A DNA stretch of 44,199 bases from DASRDS01 sp035569435 (lineage in GTDB: Bacteria; Gemmatimonadota; Gemmatimonadetes; Gemmatimonadales; Gemmatimonadaceae): NCBI GenBank assembly GCA_035569435.1, contig DATMNB010000050.1:1-44199 (forward strand), read 5' to 3'. Position 1 is the first letter of the stretch. Each line of letters opens with the position of its first letter. A program made the translations under genes and the position numbers. Below, piece after piece: positions 33,513-41,778 of this stretch. The notes under the pieces were generated by a model, which was given only the letters and a program-made list of their open reading frames with translations, was not told the DNA's origin and did not search any database.

Positions 33513-34324
33513 ATGACACGCCATCAGATGAGATCGAGCTGCCCGCGCCGACGTATTGGCCGATGGTGCTGGCATTCGGCCTGACGCTCGTCGCCGCCGG
33601 CTATCTCATGCATCCCTTCCTGGCGGTCGTGGGCGGCCTGGTCGCCCTGACGGGGGCGGTAGGGTGGTTCCGCGAGGTGTTACCCGTCGAGCATCATGAG
33701 TACGTGCGGGTCGTGCCGAAAGGGGCGATCCCTCCCTCGTCGCGGACGGTGCAGCCGCTGCGCGCCGGCATCGATCGGGTCCGCTTGCCACTCGAGGTGT
33801 ATCCGTACTCGGTCGGGCTCAAGGCCGGGATCGTGGGCGGCGCGGCGATGGCGATCGTGGGCTGCGTGTTTGGGGTGATCTCGCAGGGGAGCGTGTGGTA
33901 CCCGATCAATCTGCTGGCCGCGGCCGCGATGCCGGAGCTGTCGCATGCCAGCCTGGCGACGCTCAAGGCGTTCAATCCGCCCGCGCTCTTGTTTGGGACG
34001 CTCATCCACGGATCGCTGTCGATCTTGATCGGCGTCTTGTACGCGGTGTTGCTGCCGATTTTCAACCGGCGGCCCATTCTGCTGGCCGGGTTCATCGTGC
34101 CGGCGATGATGTCAGGTGTCACCTGGGCGCTGCTCAGGGCGGTGAACCCGCTGCTCGACGACCGCATCGAATGGGGGTGGTTCGTCGCGTCGCAGATCGC
34201 GTTTGGCCTGGTCGCGGGGTTCGTCGTGTCGCGCACGTCGCGGATTCCGACGGGGCAGGTCGTGCCGCTGGCGGTACGGGCCGGGATCGAGGGGACCGGG
34301 ATGCCGCCGGGCGGACGGCGATGA
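33509..34324 (+). CDS. Unknown membrane protein inside the respiratory operon
   Basis: This 271-residue protein starts MNDTPSDEIELPAPTYW at the ATG overlapping ctaE. The first 55 residues (two helices with a PMVLAFGLTLVAAGYLM stretch and GAVGWFREVLPVEHHEY) resemble the short subunit IV of bacterial oxidases. The rest, with about five further helices (KAGIVGGAAMAIVGCVFGVI, PALLFGTLIHGSLSILIGVL and others), is not a family I recognise. No haem or metal motif is evident apart from an early VEHHEYV. Placed between oxidase and cytochrome bc genes with overlaps on both sides, it is a candidate structural link of an oxidase-bc supercomplex. This role is inferred from position only. Confidence 0.75.
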   Translation: MNDTPSDEIELPAPTYWPMVLAFGLTLVAAGYLMHPFLAVVGGLVALTGAVGWFREVLPVEHHEYVRVVPKGAIPPSSRTVQPLRAGIDRVRLPLEVYPYSVGLKAGIVGGAAMAIVGCVFGVISQGSVWYPINLLAAAAMPELSHASLATLKAFNPPALLFGTLIHGSLSILIGVLYAVLLPIFNRRPILLAGFIVPAMMSGVTWALLRAVNPLLDDRIEWGWFVASQIAFGLVAGFVVSRTSRIPTGQVVPLAVRAGIEGTGMPPGGRR

Positions 34325-35010
34325 CGCGGCTGCCGTGGCAGGCCGTGGCGTGCGCCGCGGCGCTGACGGCGTGTGAGCAGTTGCCGGGGCGGCCCGTCGG
34401 CACCGACCCCGCCACGGCGCCGGCGACCGTGGCCAAGTTTGACGAGCTGTATGGCGCCAACTGTGCCGGGTGCCACGGGGCCGACGGCCGACACGGTGCC
34501 GCGCAGTCGCTCAATGATCCCGCGTATCTGGCGATCGAGAGCGACTCGGCGTTGCACAGTGTGACCGCCAACGGCGTGTCGGGGACATTGATGCCGGCGT
34601 TTAGTCGGAACGCGGGCGGGACGTTGTCCGACGCCGAGGTGACGGCGATCGTGCACGGGATCCGCACGACGTGGGGAAAGGGCGATGCGGCCGCGGGGGC
34701 GCCAACGTTGTCCACGACGGAAAGCGGCGACGCCACCGCCGGAGCGCAGGCGTACGCGACATTCTGCGCCGGGTGTCATGGGCCGAGCGGGCATGGCGGA
34801 TCGGTGACCGATGCCTCGTATCTGGCGCTCGTCAGCGATCAGTGGCTCCGCACCGTGATCATCGTTGGCCGGCCCGAGCTGGGGATGCCCGACTGGCGGG
34901 GTGATGTGCCCGGCCGGCCACTGACCGACCGCGAGATCGCCGATATCGTGGCGTGGCTCGCGACACACCGGGTGCCCTTTCCGGGGCAGCCATACCGCCC
35001 GCAATCATGA
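34321..35010 (+). CDS. Diheme cytochrome c lipoprotein
   Basis: This 229-residue protein starts at the ATG that overlaps the upstream stop. A lipoprotein signal ends in ALTAC (C18), so it is likely anchored outside the cytoplasmic membrane. Two cytochrome c domains follow, with haem motifs CAGCH at 48-52 and CAGCH at 149-153. Candidate axial methionines are in GTLMPAF and ELGMPDW. It overlaps the Rieske gene by 4 nt. It likely carries electrons from the Rieske/cytochrome b unit to the caa3 oxidase, as the membrane-bound cytochromes do in actinobacterial supercomplexes. Confidence 0.93.
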   Translation: MTRLPWQAVACAAALTACEQLPGRPVGTDPATAPATVAKFDELYGANCAGCHGADGRHGAAQSLNDPAYLAIESDSALHSVTANGVSGTLMPAFSRNAGGTLSDAEVTAIVHGIRTTWGKGDAAAGAPTLSTTESGDATAGAQAYATFCAGCHGPSGHGGSVTDASYLALVSDQWLRTVIIVGRPELGMPDWRGDVPGRPLTDREIADIVAWLATHRVPFPGQPYRPQS

Positions 35011-35504
35011 AAGAACCAACGAGACGGAATTTCCTGGTACGAATCGGTGTTGGACTGAGCGCGCTGGCGACGACCGTCGCCGCCGTGCCGATCCTCGGGT
35101 ACTTACTCTCCCCGCTCCGGGCGCAGCAGCAACGCGCGTGGATCAGTCTCGGGCCGGTGGGCGCGTTCCCGGTGGGCGAGACCCGGTTGGCATCGTTTCA
35201 GAATCCGTATCAGCATAGTTGGGACGGGGTGACGGCCGAGGTGCCGTGCTACGTGCGGCGCGTGTCGGAGGATCAGTTTCAGGTGTTCGCCGTCAACTGC
35301 ACGCATCTGGGGTGTCCGGTGCGGTGGTTCCCGGCGTCCGGGCTGTTCATGTGTCCGTGCCACGGCGGCGTCTATTACAGTGATGGTGGGCGCGCGTCGG
35401 GTCCGCCGCCGCGCGGGTTATTCGAGTACGAGACGGCGCTCAAGAACGGGCAGCTCTGGGTGCGGGGCGGGGCGCTGCCGACGCTCGCGACGCCAGCGTC
35501 ATGA
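35007..35504 (+). CDS. Rieske iron-sulfur protein (cytochrome bc/b6f type)
   Basis: This 165-residue protein has a twin-arginine-like start (TRRNFLVRIGVGLSALATTV) that doubles as the membrane anchor. The [2Fe-2S] site is complete: C98 and H100 in CTHLGC, C116 and H119 in CPCHG, with C103 and C118 as the structural disulfide. After the second motif comes the usual glycine/proline-rich loop (SGPPPRGL). It takes electrons from quinol and passes them to a cytochrome c. The ATG overlaps the diheme cytochrome stop by 4 nt and its own stop overlaps the cytochrome b start by 4 nt. Confidence 0.97.
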   Translation: MKEPTRRNFLVRIGVGLSALATTVAAVPILGYLLSPLRAQQQRAWISLGPVGAFPVGETRLASFQNPYQHSWDGVTAEVPCYVRRVSEDQFQVFAVNCTHLGCPVRWFPASGLFMCPCHGGVYYSDGGRASGPPPRGLFEYETALKNGQLWVRGGALPTLATPAS

Positions 35505-36961
35505 CGATCCCGCGCTGGGTCCGCGCCACTTACGAGTGGCTGGATTTCCGGCTCAAGGTCGGCCGAGACATCCAGGACGTCATGGCGCACCCCGTGCCGA
35601 GCGAGACGGCGAGCTGGTGGTACGTGTTTGGGAGCGCCACCGCGGTCTTAATGACGCTGCAGTTCGCCACGGGGATTCTCCTGGCGCTGGTGTACGTGCC
35701 GTCGGCGGCCGAGGCGTGGCAGAGTTTGCACACGCTCAACTACCAGATCGCGTTTGGGTGGTACGTGCGCGCCGTACACGGGTGGGGCTCCAACTTCATG
35801 GTCGCCGTGCTGCTCGTGCACATGATCCAGGTCTTTCTGTTTGGGGCGTTCAAGTATCCGCGGGAGCTGACGTGGACCTTTGGGGTGCTGCTGCTGCTCC
35901 TGACGCTGGCGATGGCGTTCACGGGGCAGATCATGCGCTTCGACGGGGACGCCTACTGGGGGCTCGGGATCGGCGCCGCGATGGCGGCGCGTGTGCCGTT
36001 TATCGGCGCGTGGCTCGTGGGGTTGCTCATCGGCGGTCCCATCATCGCCGGGCAAACGCTGTCGCGGTTTTTCACGTTCCACGTATTTGTGCTGCCGGCG
36101 TTGCTCATCTTCTGCGTGGGGTTGCACGTCCTGCTGGTGCTCAAGGTCGGGATCAGCGAGTGGCCGATGCCCGGGCGGCTGGTGCGCCGGAAGACGTACA
36201 TCGCGCAATACGAGAAGTTGGTGCACGACGACGGCGTGCCGTTTGTGCCCAACGCGTTCTCGCGGGATCTCGTCTTCGATGCGCTGGTGATCGCGGCGGT
36301 CCTCGCGTGCGCGGCGTTCTTTGGGCCGTTTGGCCCGGCGGGTCGTCCCGATCCAACGCTCATCGATACCGCGCCCAAGCCGGATCTGTTCTTTCTGTGG
36401 CTCTACGCGGCGCTCGCGCTCTTGCCGGCCCAGCTCGAGACGCCGACGATCCTGATCGCCCCGGTCGTAGCGCTCGTGGTGTTGTTCGCGCTGCCGTTTG
36501 TCTCAGGCGAGGGCGAGCGCAGTTGGAAGGTGCGTCCGATGGCGGTGCTGATCGTCGTCGTGCTGGCCGCGGGGTTTCTGGCGCTCACGTGGCTCGGCAT
36601 CGGCAAGCCGTGGTCGCCCGTGATGAGCGCGTGGAGTGGGGCGCCGATCCCCCCACAATACATCGCGGGGCGCACGCCCCTCGAGGTGCAAGGCGCGCTC
36701 GTCTTCCAGAATAAACAGTGCCGCAACTGCCACTTACTCGGCGGCCAGGGTGGAGAGAAGGGGCCGCCGCTCGACGCCGTGGCGGTGCAGCTCACCAAGG
36801 ATCAGCTCATCCGGCAGGTGTTGCAGGGGAGCGGCGAGATGCCGGCGTACGGGCACCAACTGAGTCCGGCGCAGGTCGAGGCGCTGGTCGCGTTTCTGAG
36901 GACACTACATCCCCCAGGCGAGGCGTCGGCGCGCGTCGCCGCGACCGCGCCGCCACCGTAG
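35501..36961 (+). CDS. Cytochrome b (b6-type) fused to a C-terminal cytochrome c domain
   Basis: The 486-residue protein combines cytochrome b and a haem c domain. The haem b ligands are H93 and H107 on one helix and H194 and H209 on another; the 15-residue spacing of the second pair is that of cytochrome b6 rather than mitochondrial cytochrome b. A subunit-IV-like part follows (about 255-370). The quinol-site PEWY motif is replaced by PDLF at 294-297. The C-terminal domain has CRNCH (C407, C410, H411) and a likely methionine in GEMPAYG. This is the quinol-oxidising core working with the Rieske and diheme proteins upstream. The fusion removes the need for a separate cytochrome c1. Confidence 0.95.
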   Translation: MTIPRWVRATYEWLDFRLKVGRDIQDVMAHPVPSETASWWYVFGSATAVLMTLQFATGILLALVYVPSAAEAWQSLHTLNYQIAFGWYVRAVHGWGSNFMVAVLLVHMIQVFLFGAFKYPRELTWTFGVLLLLLTLAMAFTGQIMRFDGDAYWGLGIGAAMAARVPFIGAWLVGLLIGGPIIAGQTLSRFFTFHVFVLPALLIFCVGLHVLLVLKVGISEWPMPGRLVRRKTYIAQYEKLVHDDGVPFVPNAFSRDLVFDALVIAAVLACAAFFGPFGPAGRPDPTLIDTAPKPDLFFLWLYAALALLPAQLETPTILIAPVVALVVLFALPFVSGEGERSWKVRPMAVLIVVVLAAGFLALTWLGIGKPWSPVMSAWSGAPIPPQYIAGRTPLEVQGALVFQNKQCRNCHLLGGQGGEKGPPLDAVAVQLTKDQLIRQVLQGSGEMPAYGHQLSPAQVEALVAFLRTLHPPGEASARVAATAPPP

Positions 36962-36963
36962 GC

Positions 36964-37776
36964 ATGGTGGCGCCGTGGAACGTCGAGCCTGGCGTGCTCC
37001 TCGCGTTGGGCGTTGTCGGAGCGGCGTACGTGCGAGGGTGGCGCATGTATCACCGGCGCGTGCCGGCTCGATTTCCCCGTTGGCGGTTGGAGGCGTTTCT
37101 GGCGGGGCTCGTGAGCCTGTGGCTCGCGGCGGCATCGCCCGCGGATACGCTGGCCGAGGAGTTGTTGAGCGCGCACATGGTGCAGCACATCCTGCTGCTC
37201 TCCATCGCGCCGCCGTTGCTGCTCCTGGGCTATCCCCTACTACCTATTGTTCGCGGGCTACCGGTGGTCCTCCGGACCACGATTGTGCGGCCGATCGCAC
37301 GGCAGCGGTGGCTTCGGCGGATAGCGGACGCGCTCACGCACCCGGTCGCGGCGCTCGGCATTAGCTCGGTGATCCTGTGGGCGTGGCACGTGCCGGCGCT
37401 GTACGATCTTGCGTTGCGGAACCCCACGGTGCACGCCATCGAGCATGGGTTGTTCTTTGCTGGCGGGGTGCTGTTCTGGTGGCCGGTGGTGCAGCCGTGG
37501 CCGAGTCGTGGGCGGTGGCCGAGGGGAGCGATCATTCCGTATCTCCTGGCCGGGGATGTGCAGAATACGGTGCTGGCGGCGATTCTGACGTTCTCCGATC
37601 GGGTGCTCTATACGTGGTATGAACATGTGCCCCGCGTGGGCGGATTGACGCCGGTGCAGGATCAGACGTTGGCCGGGGTGCTGATGTGGGTGCCGATGTC
37701 GCTTGTGTATCTGGTCCCGGCGTTTGTGCTGACGGTGCGCCTGTTGTCGCCGAGTCGCGTGTCGGGGTTTGCCTGA
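36964..37776 (+). CDS. ctaG: CtaG-type (caa3) cytochrome oxidase assembly protein
   Basis: This 270-residue membrane protein starts 2 bp after the cytochrome b gene. It has about seven helices and the features of the caa3-assembly CtaG family: SAHMVQHILLLSIAPPLLLLG near residue 60-85, ILWAWHVPALYDLAL, a central AIEHGLFFAGGVLFWWPV and TFSDRVLYTWYEHVPRV. The conserved histidines in HMVQH, WHVP and EHG are candidate copper ligands. It is known to be needed for assembly of caa3 oxidase. It closes the respiratory operon. Its 3' part is duplicated, in damaged form, at 41382-41568. Confidence 0.95.
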   Translation: MVAPWNVEPGVLLALGVVGAAYVRGWRMYHRRVPARFPRWRLEAFLAGLVSLWLAAASPADTLAEELLSAHMVQHILLLSIAPPLLLLGYPLLPIVRGLPVVLRTTIVRPIARQRWLRRIADALTHPVAALGISSVILWAWHVPALYDLALRNPTVHAIEHGLFFAGGVLFWWPVVQPWPSRGRWPRGAIIPYLLAGDVQNTVLAAILTFSDRVLYTWYEHVPRVGGLTPVQDQTLAGVLMWVPMSLVYLVPAFVLTVRLLSPSRVSGFA

Positions 37777-37856
37777 GGCGATAACGAACGGCCGTGGCTG
37801 CTCCACAGGCTTGTGGATCGGCTGTTGCAATGCCATAGCGGTGTGGAAGCCGCGTC
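37777..37856 (+). promoter_or_regulatory. Leader of the ackA-xfp unit with short inverted repeat
   Basis: This 80-bp gap separates ctaG from ackA. It holds a perfect inverted repeat TCCACA-GGCT-TGTGGA at 37802-37817 and a GTGTGGAAG ribosome-binding site about 8 nt before ackA. The repeat has no T-run and could be an operator. I see no clear -35/-10 pair. Confidence 0.35.
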
Positions 37857-38992
37857 ATGAGCACACCGGTGCTGGTTCTCAACACCGGGTCGTCGAGCGT
37901 GAAGTTCGCCGTCTACGACATCGCAGGCGCGGACACGATCGTGACAAATGGGTCGTGTCCCCGCTCGCTCGGCAGTGCGGACGGTGCGGTGGATCGCATC
38001 ATCGACCAGGTCGCGGCCTCCGGAGTCCTGGGTGACCTGGCGGCGGTCGGGCACCGCGTGGTGCACGGCGGGACGCGTTTCGCCGGGCCAACATGGATCA
38101 CGTCCGAGACGGAGCGGGCGTTGCGGGAGTTGATTCCACTGGCGCCGGATCATCTCCCGTACGCGCTGGACGCGGTCGATGTGGTGTCGCGACGGTGTCC
38201 GGGCATCCCGCAGGCGGCAAGCTTCGATACGACGTTCCACCGCGGCATGCCGGCGGTCGCGCGGCTGTTTGGGCTCCCGCGCGCGCTCGCGGACGCCGGA
38301 GTCATCCGGTATGGGTTCCATGGGCTGTCGTACGAATCCATCGTCGCCGAGCTCATACGGATCGGCGGGTTAGGCCGACGCACGATCGTCGCGCACCTGG
38401 GGAGTGGCGCCAGCCTCGTCGCGCTGCGCGACGGGAAGAGCGTCGACACCACCATGGGATGACGCCCGCGGGCGGTGTGGTGATGGGCACGCGATCCGGC
38501 GATCTGGACCCTGGGGTGTTGCTGTATCTGCTGCGGCATGAGGGGCTCACGCCAGACGCGCTGAACCGGGTGGTCAATGAAACCGGTGGATTGGCCGGGC
38601 TGTCTGGGGTGAGCGGTGACATCCGCGCACTGCTCGCGGAGGCGCCGACCAATCCACGCGCCGCGGAGGCGATCGATGTGTTCTGCTATTCCGTGCGCAA
38701 AGCGATCGGTGCACTGGCGGCCGCGGTCGGAGGTGTGGACACGCTCGTGTTCACCGCGGGAATCGGCGAGCACTCCGCTGAGGTGCGGTGGCGTATCGCG
38801 GATGGGCTGGGCTGGCTCGGCATCCATCTGGACGCGACGTCCAATGCCGAGCACGCGCCGGTGATCTCGACGACGGACGCGCCGGTCACGGTGCGCGTCA
38901 TCGCGACGCGCGAAGAGCTCATGATCGCGCGGCACGTCCGATCACTACTCGTTTCGGCGACTACTACCAGTGGGAGCGCACCATGGAGCTGA
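37857..38992 (+). pseudogene. ackA: Acetate kinase gene with a single-base frameshift
   Basis: Acetate kinase makes ATP and acetate from acetyl phosphate. The first frame (37857-38462) encodes the N-terminal half: VLNTGSSSVKFAVYD, GHRVVHGG, FDTTFHRGMP, YGFHGLSYE, HLGSGAS and SVDTTMG. It then hits TGA at 38460-38462. The next frame continues exactly where the protein should: MTPAGGVVMGTRSGDLDPG, FTAGIGEHSAEVR, and on to a stop at 38990-38992. One missing base in ATGGGATGACG (38454-38464) explains both. Joined, the protein would be about 378 residues, near the family size. The rest looks intact, so this is either a sequencing error or a very recent mutation. It overlaps xfp by 10 nt. Confidence 0.85.
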
Positions 38993-41343
38993 CGACCACG
39001 CAACTCGCGGAACTCGATGCGACCTTTCGGGCCGCTAACTACCTCAGCGTGGCGCAGCTCTATCTGCGCGAGAATGCGCTGTTGCGCGCGCCATTGGAGG
39101 CGCGGCAGATCAAGGCCAGACTGCTCGGACACTGGGGCACCGTGCCGGGGATCAATCTGGTGTACGCGCACCTGAGTCGCTTGATCCGGGACAGCGGTCA
39201 GCGCACGCTGCTCGTGGTTGGCACGGGGCACGGCGCGCCCGGGGTGCTCGCCAACCTGTATATGGAAGGGACGTTGGGGGCGGTGTACCCGCGATTCACC
39301 CCGGATCTGGACGGGCTGACCCGATTCGTCCGGGAATTCTCCTGGCCTGGCGGACTTCCCAGTCACCTGACCGCGCTCACGCCGGGGACGCTGCACGAGG
39401 GTGGTGAGTTGGGCTATTCGTTGGGCCACGCATTTGGCGCGGCGCTCGACACCCCGGAGCTGCTCGTCGCCTGCATCGTGGGCGACGGGGAAGCCGAGAC
39501 GGGGCCGTTGGCCGCCGGGTGGCAGTCGATCAACTTCCTCAATCCGGCGACCGACGGGGCAGTGCTCCCGATCCTGCATCTCAACGGGTACAAGCTGTCC
39601 GGCCCGTCGGTGCTGGCGCGGCTCGCGCCGGAGGAGCTGCAGGCGTACTTCGCCGGACTCGGGTACACGGCGCGAGAGGTCGGTGGTGACGACCCTGCGC
39701 GCGTGCACGTTGACTTCGCGGAGGCGCTCAAGTGGGCCACGTGGAGCATCCACGAGCGGCAGCATGAGGCACGGAGCGGCCGGTTCCCCGACCGGCCGAA
39801 CTGGCCGATGCTGATCCTCCGGACGCCCAAGGGGTGGACGGATCCCAAGACGCTGGACGGCAAGCCGCTCGAGGGGACGTTTCATTCGCATCAAGTGCCG
39901 ATCGAGGATCCAGCGCGCAATCCCGAGCACCTGCGCGTGCTGGAGCAGTGGATGCGGAGCTATCGGCCGGAGGAGTTGTTCGATGCAAACGGGCGGCCGA
40001 CGGCGCTCGTGACGGCGGTCTATCCCGCGCCAGCGCTTCGGTTGGGGCGGGCGCCGGAGGCCAATGGCGGGTCCATCTGGCGGCCGCTGACGATGCCCGA
40101 CTTCATCGAGCGGGGGGTGGAGGTGCCGACGCCCGGCGGGGCGACGATCGAGAATACCAAGGTCGTCGGACAGTTCGTGCGCGATGTGTTCGTGGCCAAT
40201 GCCGCCGAGCGCACGTTTCGCGTGTTCTGTCCCGACGAGACGGCCTCCAACCGGTTGCAGGCCGTGTTCGAGACGACGGGGCGGGCGTGGATGCTCCCGA
40301 CGGTGGCCACTGACGAGTTCCTGTCGCGGACTGGTCGGGTGATGGAAGTGCTGAGCGAGCATTGCTGCCAGGGGTGGCTCGAGGGATACCTGCTCTCGGG
40401 GCGGCACGGGTTGTTTGCCTGCTACGAGGCGTTTCTGGGCATCGTCGACTCGATGATGGCCCAGTACGCGAAGTGGACCAAGATGGCGAGCGAGACCGAG
40501 TGGCGACTGCCGGTGGCCTCGCTCAACTATCTCGTCACGAGCCACGTCTGGGAGCAGGACCACAACGGCTACAGTCATCAGGGGCCAAGCTTCATTAACC
40601 TGATGCTGACGAAGAAGCCGTCAATCAGTCGGGTGTATCTGCCGCCGGACGCGAATTGCGCGCTGTCGGTGGTCGATCACTGTCTGCGGAGCCGGAGTTA
40701 CATCAATTTGATCGTGGCATCCAAGAAGCCGATGCCGCAATGGCTCACGCCGGAGGCGGCGCGCCGGCACTGCGACGCCGGGGCGGCGGAGTGGGAGTGG
40801 GCGAGCACCGACGATGGACGGCCGGACGTGGTGTTGGCCGCGGCGGGCGACGTGCCGACGCGCGAGGTGATGGCGGCCGCGTGGCTCCTGCATCGTCGCA
40901 CGCCGGATCTGCGCCTGCGCGTGGTGAACGTCGTCGACCTGTTCGCGCTCCAGTCTCGGCGCGATCATCCGCACGGTCTCAGCGATGACCGGTTCGTGGA
41001 GCTGTTCGGGGTCGACACGCCGGTCGTCTTCGCGTTTCATGGATATCCGAACGTCATCCACGAGCTGCTGCATCACCGGCCCAATCCCGAGCGGTTTCAC
41101 GTTCGCGGGTATGTGGAAGAGGGGACGACGACCACGCCGTTCGACATGACGGTGCTCAATCGCATGAGCCGGTACCATCTGGCGATCGAGGCGCTCCATC
41201 GCGTGGGTCGCGATGAGCGGGCGGACCCGTTCGAGGCGGCGCTGGCGCGGCATCGGGCGTACATCGTGGAGAACGATGAAGACATGCCCGAGGTCCAACA
41301 CTGGCGGTGGAGCTCACCCGAGGCGGCCGCGACGAGTTACTAG
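38983..41343 (+). CDS. xfp: Phosphoketolase (xylulose-5-phosphate/fructose-6-phosphate)
   Basis: The 786-residue, thiamine-diphosphate enzyme cleaves xylulose-5-phosphate or fructose-6-phosphate with phosphate to acetyl phosphate and an aldose phosphate. Length is normal for the family. Signature stretches are GTGHGAPG near 81-87, LPSHLTALTPGTLHEGGELG, the thiamine-diphosphate motif GDGEAETGPLAAGW at 167-180, HLNGYKLSGPSVLAR, HGLFACYEAFLGIVDSMMAQ, and SHVWEQDHNGYSHQGPSFIN. The ATG at 38983 overlaps the ackA end by 10 nt. Together with acetate kinase it gives one ATP per acetyl phosphate; with ackA frameshifted, acetyl phosphate would need another outlet such as phosphotransacetylase. Confidence 0.97.
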   Translation: MELTTTQLAELDATFRAANYLSVAQLYLRENALLRAPLEARQIKARLLGHWGTVPGINLVYAHLSRLIRDSGQRTLLVVGTGHGAPGVLANLYMEGTLGAVYPRFTPDLDGLTRFVREFSWPGGLPSHLTALTPGTLHEGGELGYSLGHAFGAALDTPELLVACIVGDGEAETGPLAAGWQSINFLNPATDGAVLPILHLNGYKLSGPSVLARLAPEELQAYFAGLGYTAREVGGDDPARVHVDFAEALKWATWSIHERQHEARSGRFPDRPNWPMLILRTPKGWTDPKTLDGKPLEGTFHSHQVPIEDPARNPEHLRVLEQWMRSYRPEELFDANGRPTALVTAVYPAPALRLGRAPEANGGSIWRPLTMPDFIERGVEVPTPGGATIENTKVVGQFVRDVFVANAAERTFRVFCPDETASNRLQAVFETTGRAWMLPTVATDEFLSRTGRVMEVLSEHCCQGWLEGYLLSGRHGLFACYEAFLGIVDSMMAQYAKWTKMASETEWRLPVASLNYLVTSHVWEQDHNGYSHQGPSFINLMLTKKPSISRVYLPPDANCALSVVDHCLRSRSYINLIVASKKPMPQWLTPEAARRHCDAGAAEWEWASTDDGRPDVVLAAAGDVPTREVMAAAWLLHRRTPDLRLRVVNVVDLFALQSRRDHPHGLSDDRFVELFGVDTPVVFAFHGYPNVIHELLHHRPNPERFHVRGYVEEGTTTTPFDMTVLNRMSRYHLAIEALHRVGRDERADPFEAALARHRAYIVENDEDMPEVQHWRWSSPEAAATSY

Positions 41344-41381
41344 TAAACAATTGACTTCTGCCGGCCTATCGTTCGCGCGCT

Positions 41382-41601
41382 GCCGAGGGGGGCGATCAGT
41401 CCGTATCTCCTGGCCGCGGATGTGCATTCATGGTATGAACGTGTGCCTCGCGTGGGCGGATTGACGCCGGTGGAGGATCAGACGTTGGCCGCGGTGCTGA
41501 TGTGGGTGCCGATGTCGCGTGTTTATTTGGTCCCGGCGTTTGTGCTGACCGTTCGCCTGTTGTCGCCGGGGTGGGAAGAGGACCGACTAGCAAACATTTG
41601 A
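41382..41601 (+). pseudogene. Broken copy of the ctaG 3' end
   Basis: The stretch 41382-41568 repeats 37518-37752 of ctaG at high identity. It reads PRGAISPYLLAADVHSWYER and goes on through VPRVGGLTPVEDQTLAAVLMWVPM to FVLTVRLLSP. It differs by substitutions and by a 48-bp in-frame deletion that removes 16 codons (from QNTVLAA to VLYT in ctaG). After 41568 the reading diverges and ends at TGA 41599-41601. There is no start codon, because an in-frame TAA lies just after the xfp stop. It is a truncated duplicate, in the same orientation as ctaG, on the far side of ackA-xfp. Confidence 0.9.
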
Positions 41602-41778
41602 ACGTGGCCCGCAGAGCAGGGTTAGCGGGCTCGGCACGAACTCTGCTTAATGCACAGGGGTTCCTACAAAAGCGGTAACTCCGCACGTGGCGGCATGTTG
41701 TCGCCATTGGCATCTGCCCCTGTGCGGTGGATATTGTCGTGCATCGACGACCACAGATTCGTCACAAGCCCCCTGCGT
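41602..41778 (+). promoter_or_regulatory. Leader of the poly-HAMP gene with possible promoter
   Basis: The region from xfp to the poly-HAMP gene is 435 bp long; its first half is the ctaG remnant and this is the rest. It contains GCCCGC/GCGGGC inverted repeats about 12 bases apart near 41607-41631. A TTGGCA at 41707-41712 and TATTGT at 41732-41737 lie 19 bp apart and are a possible sigma-70-type promoter, about 40 bp before the chosen start. I see no conserved small gene here. Confidence 0.3.

Noticed and set aside
38093..38992. Separate gene beginning before 38463 in the second acetate kinase frame
   Set aside because: The upstream part of this frame overlaps well-conserved acetate kinase sequence in the first frame; only the part after 38459 is coding, as the continuation of ackA.
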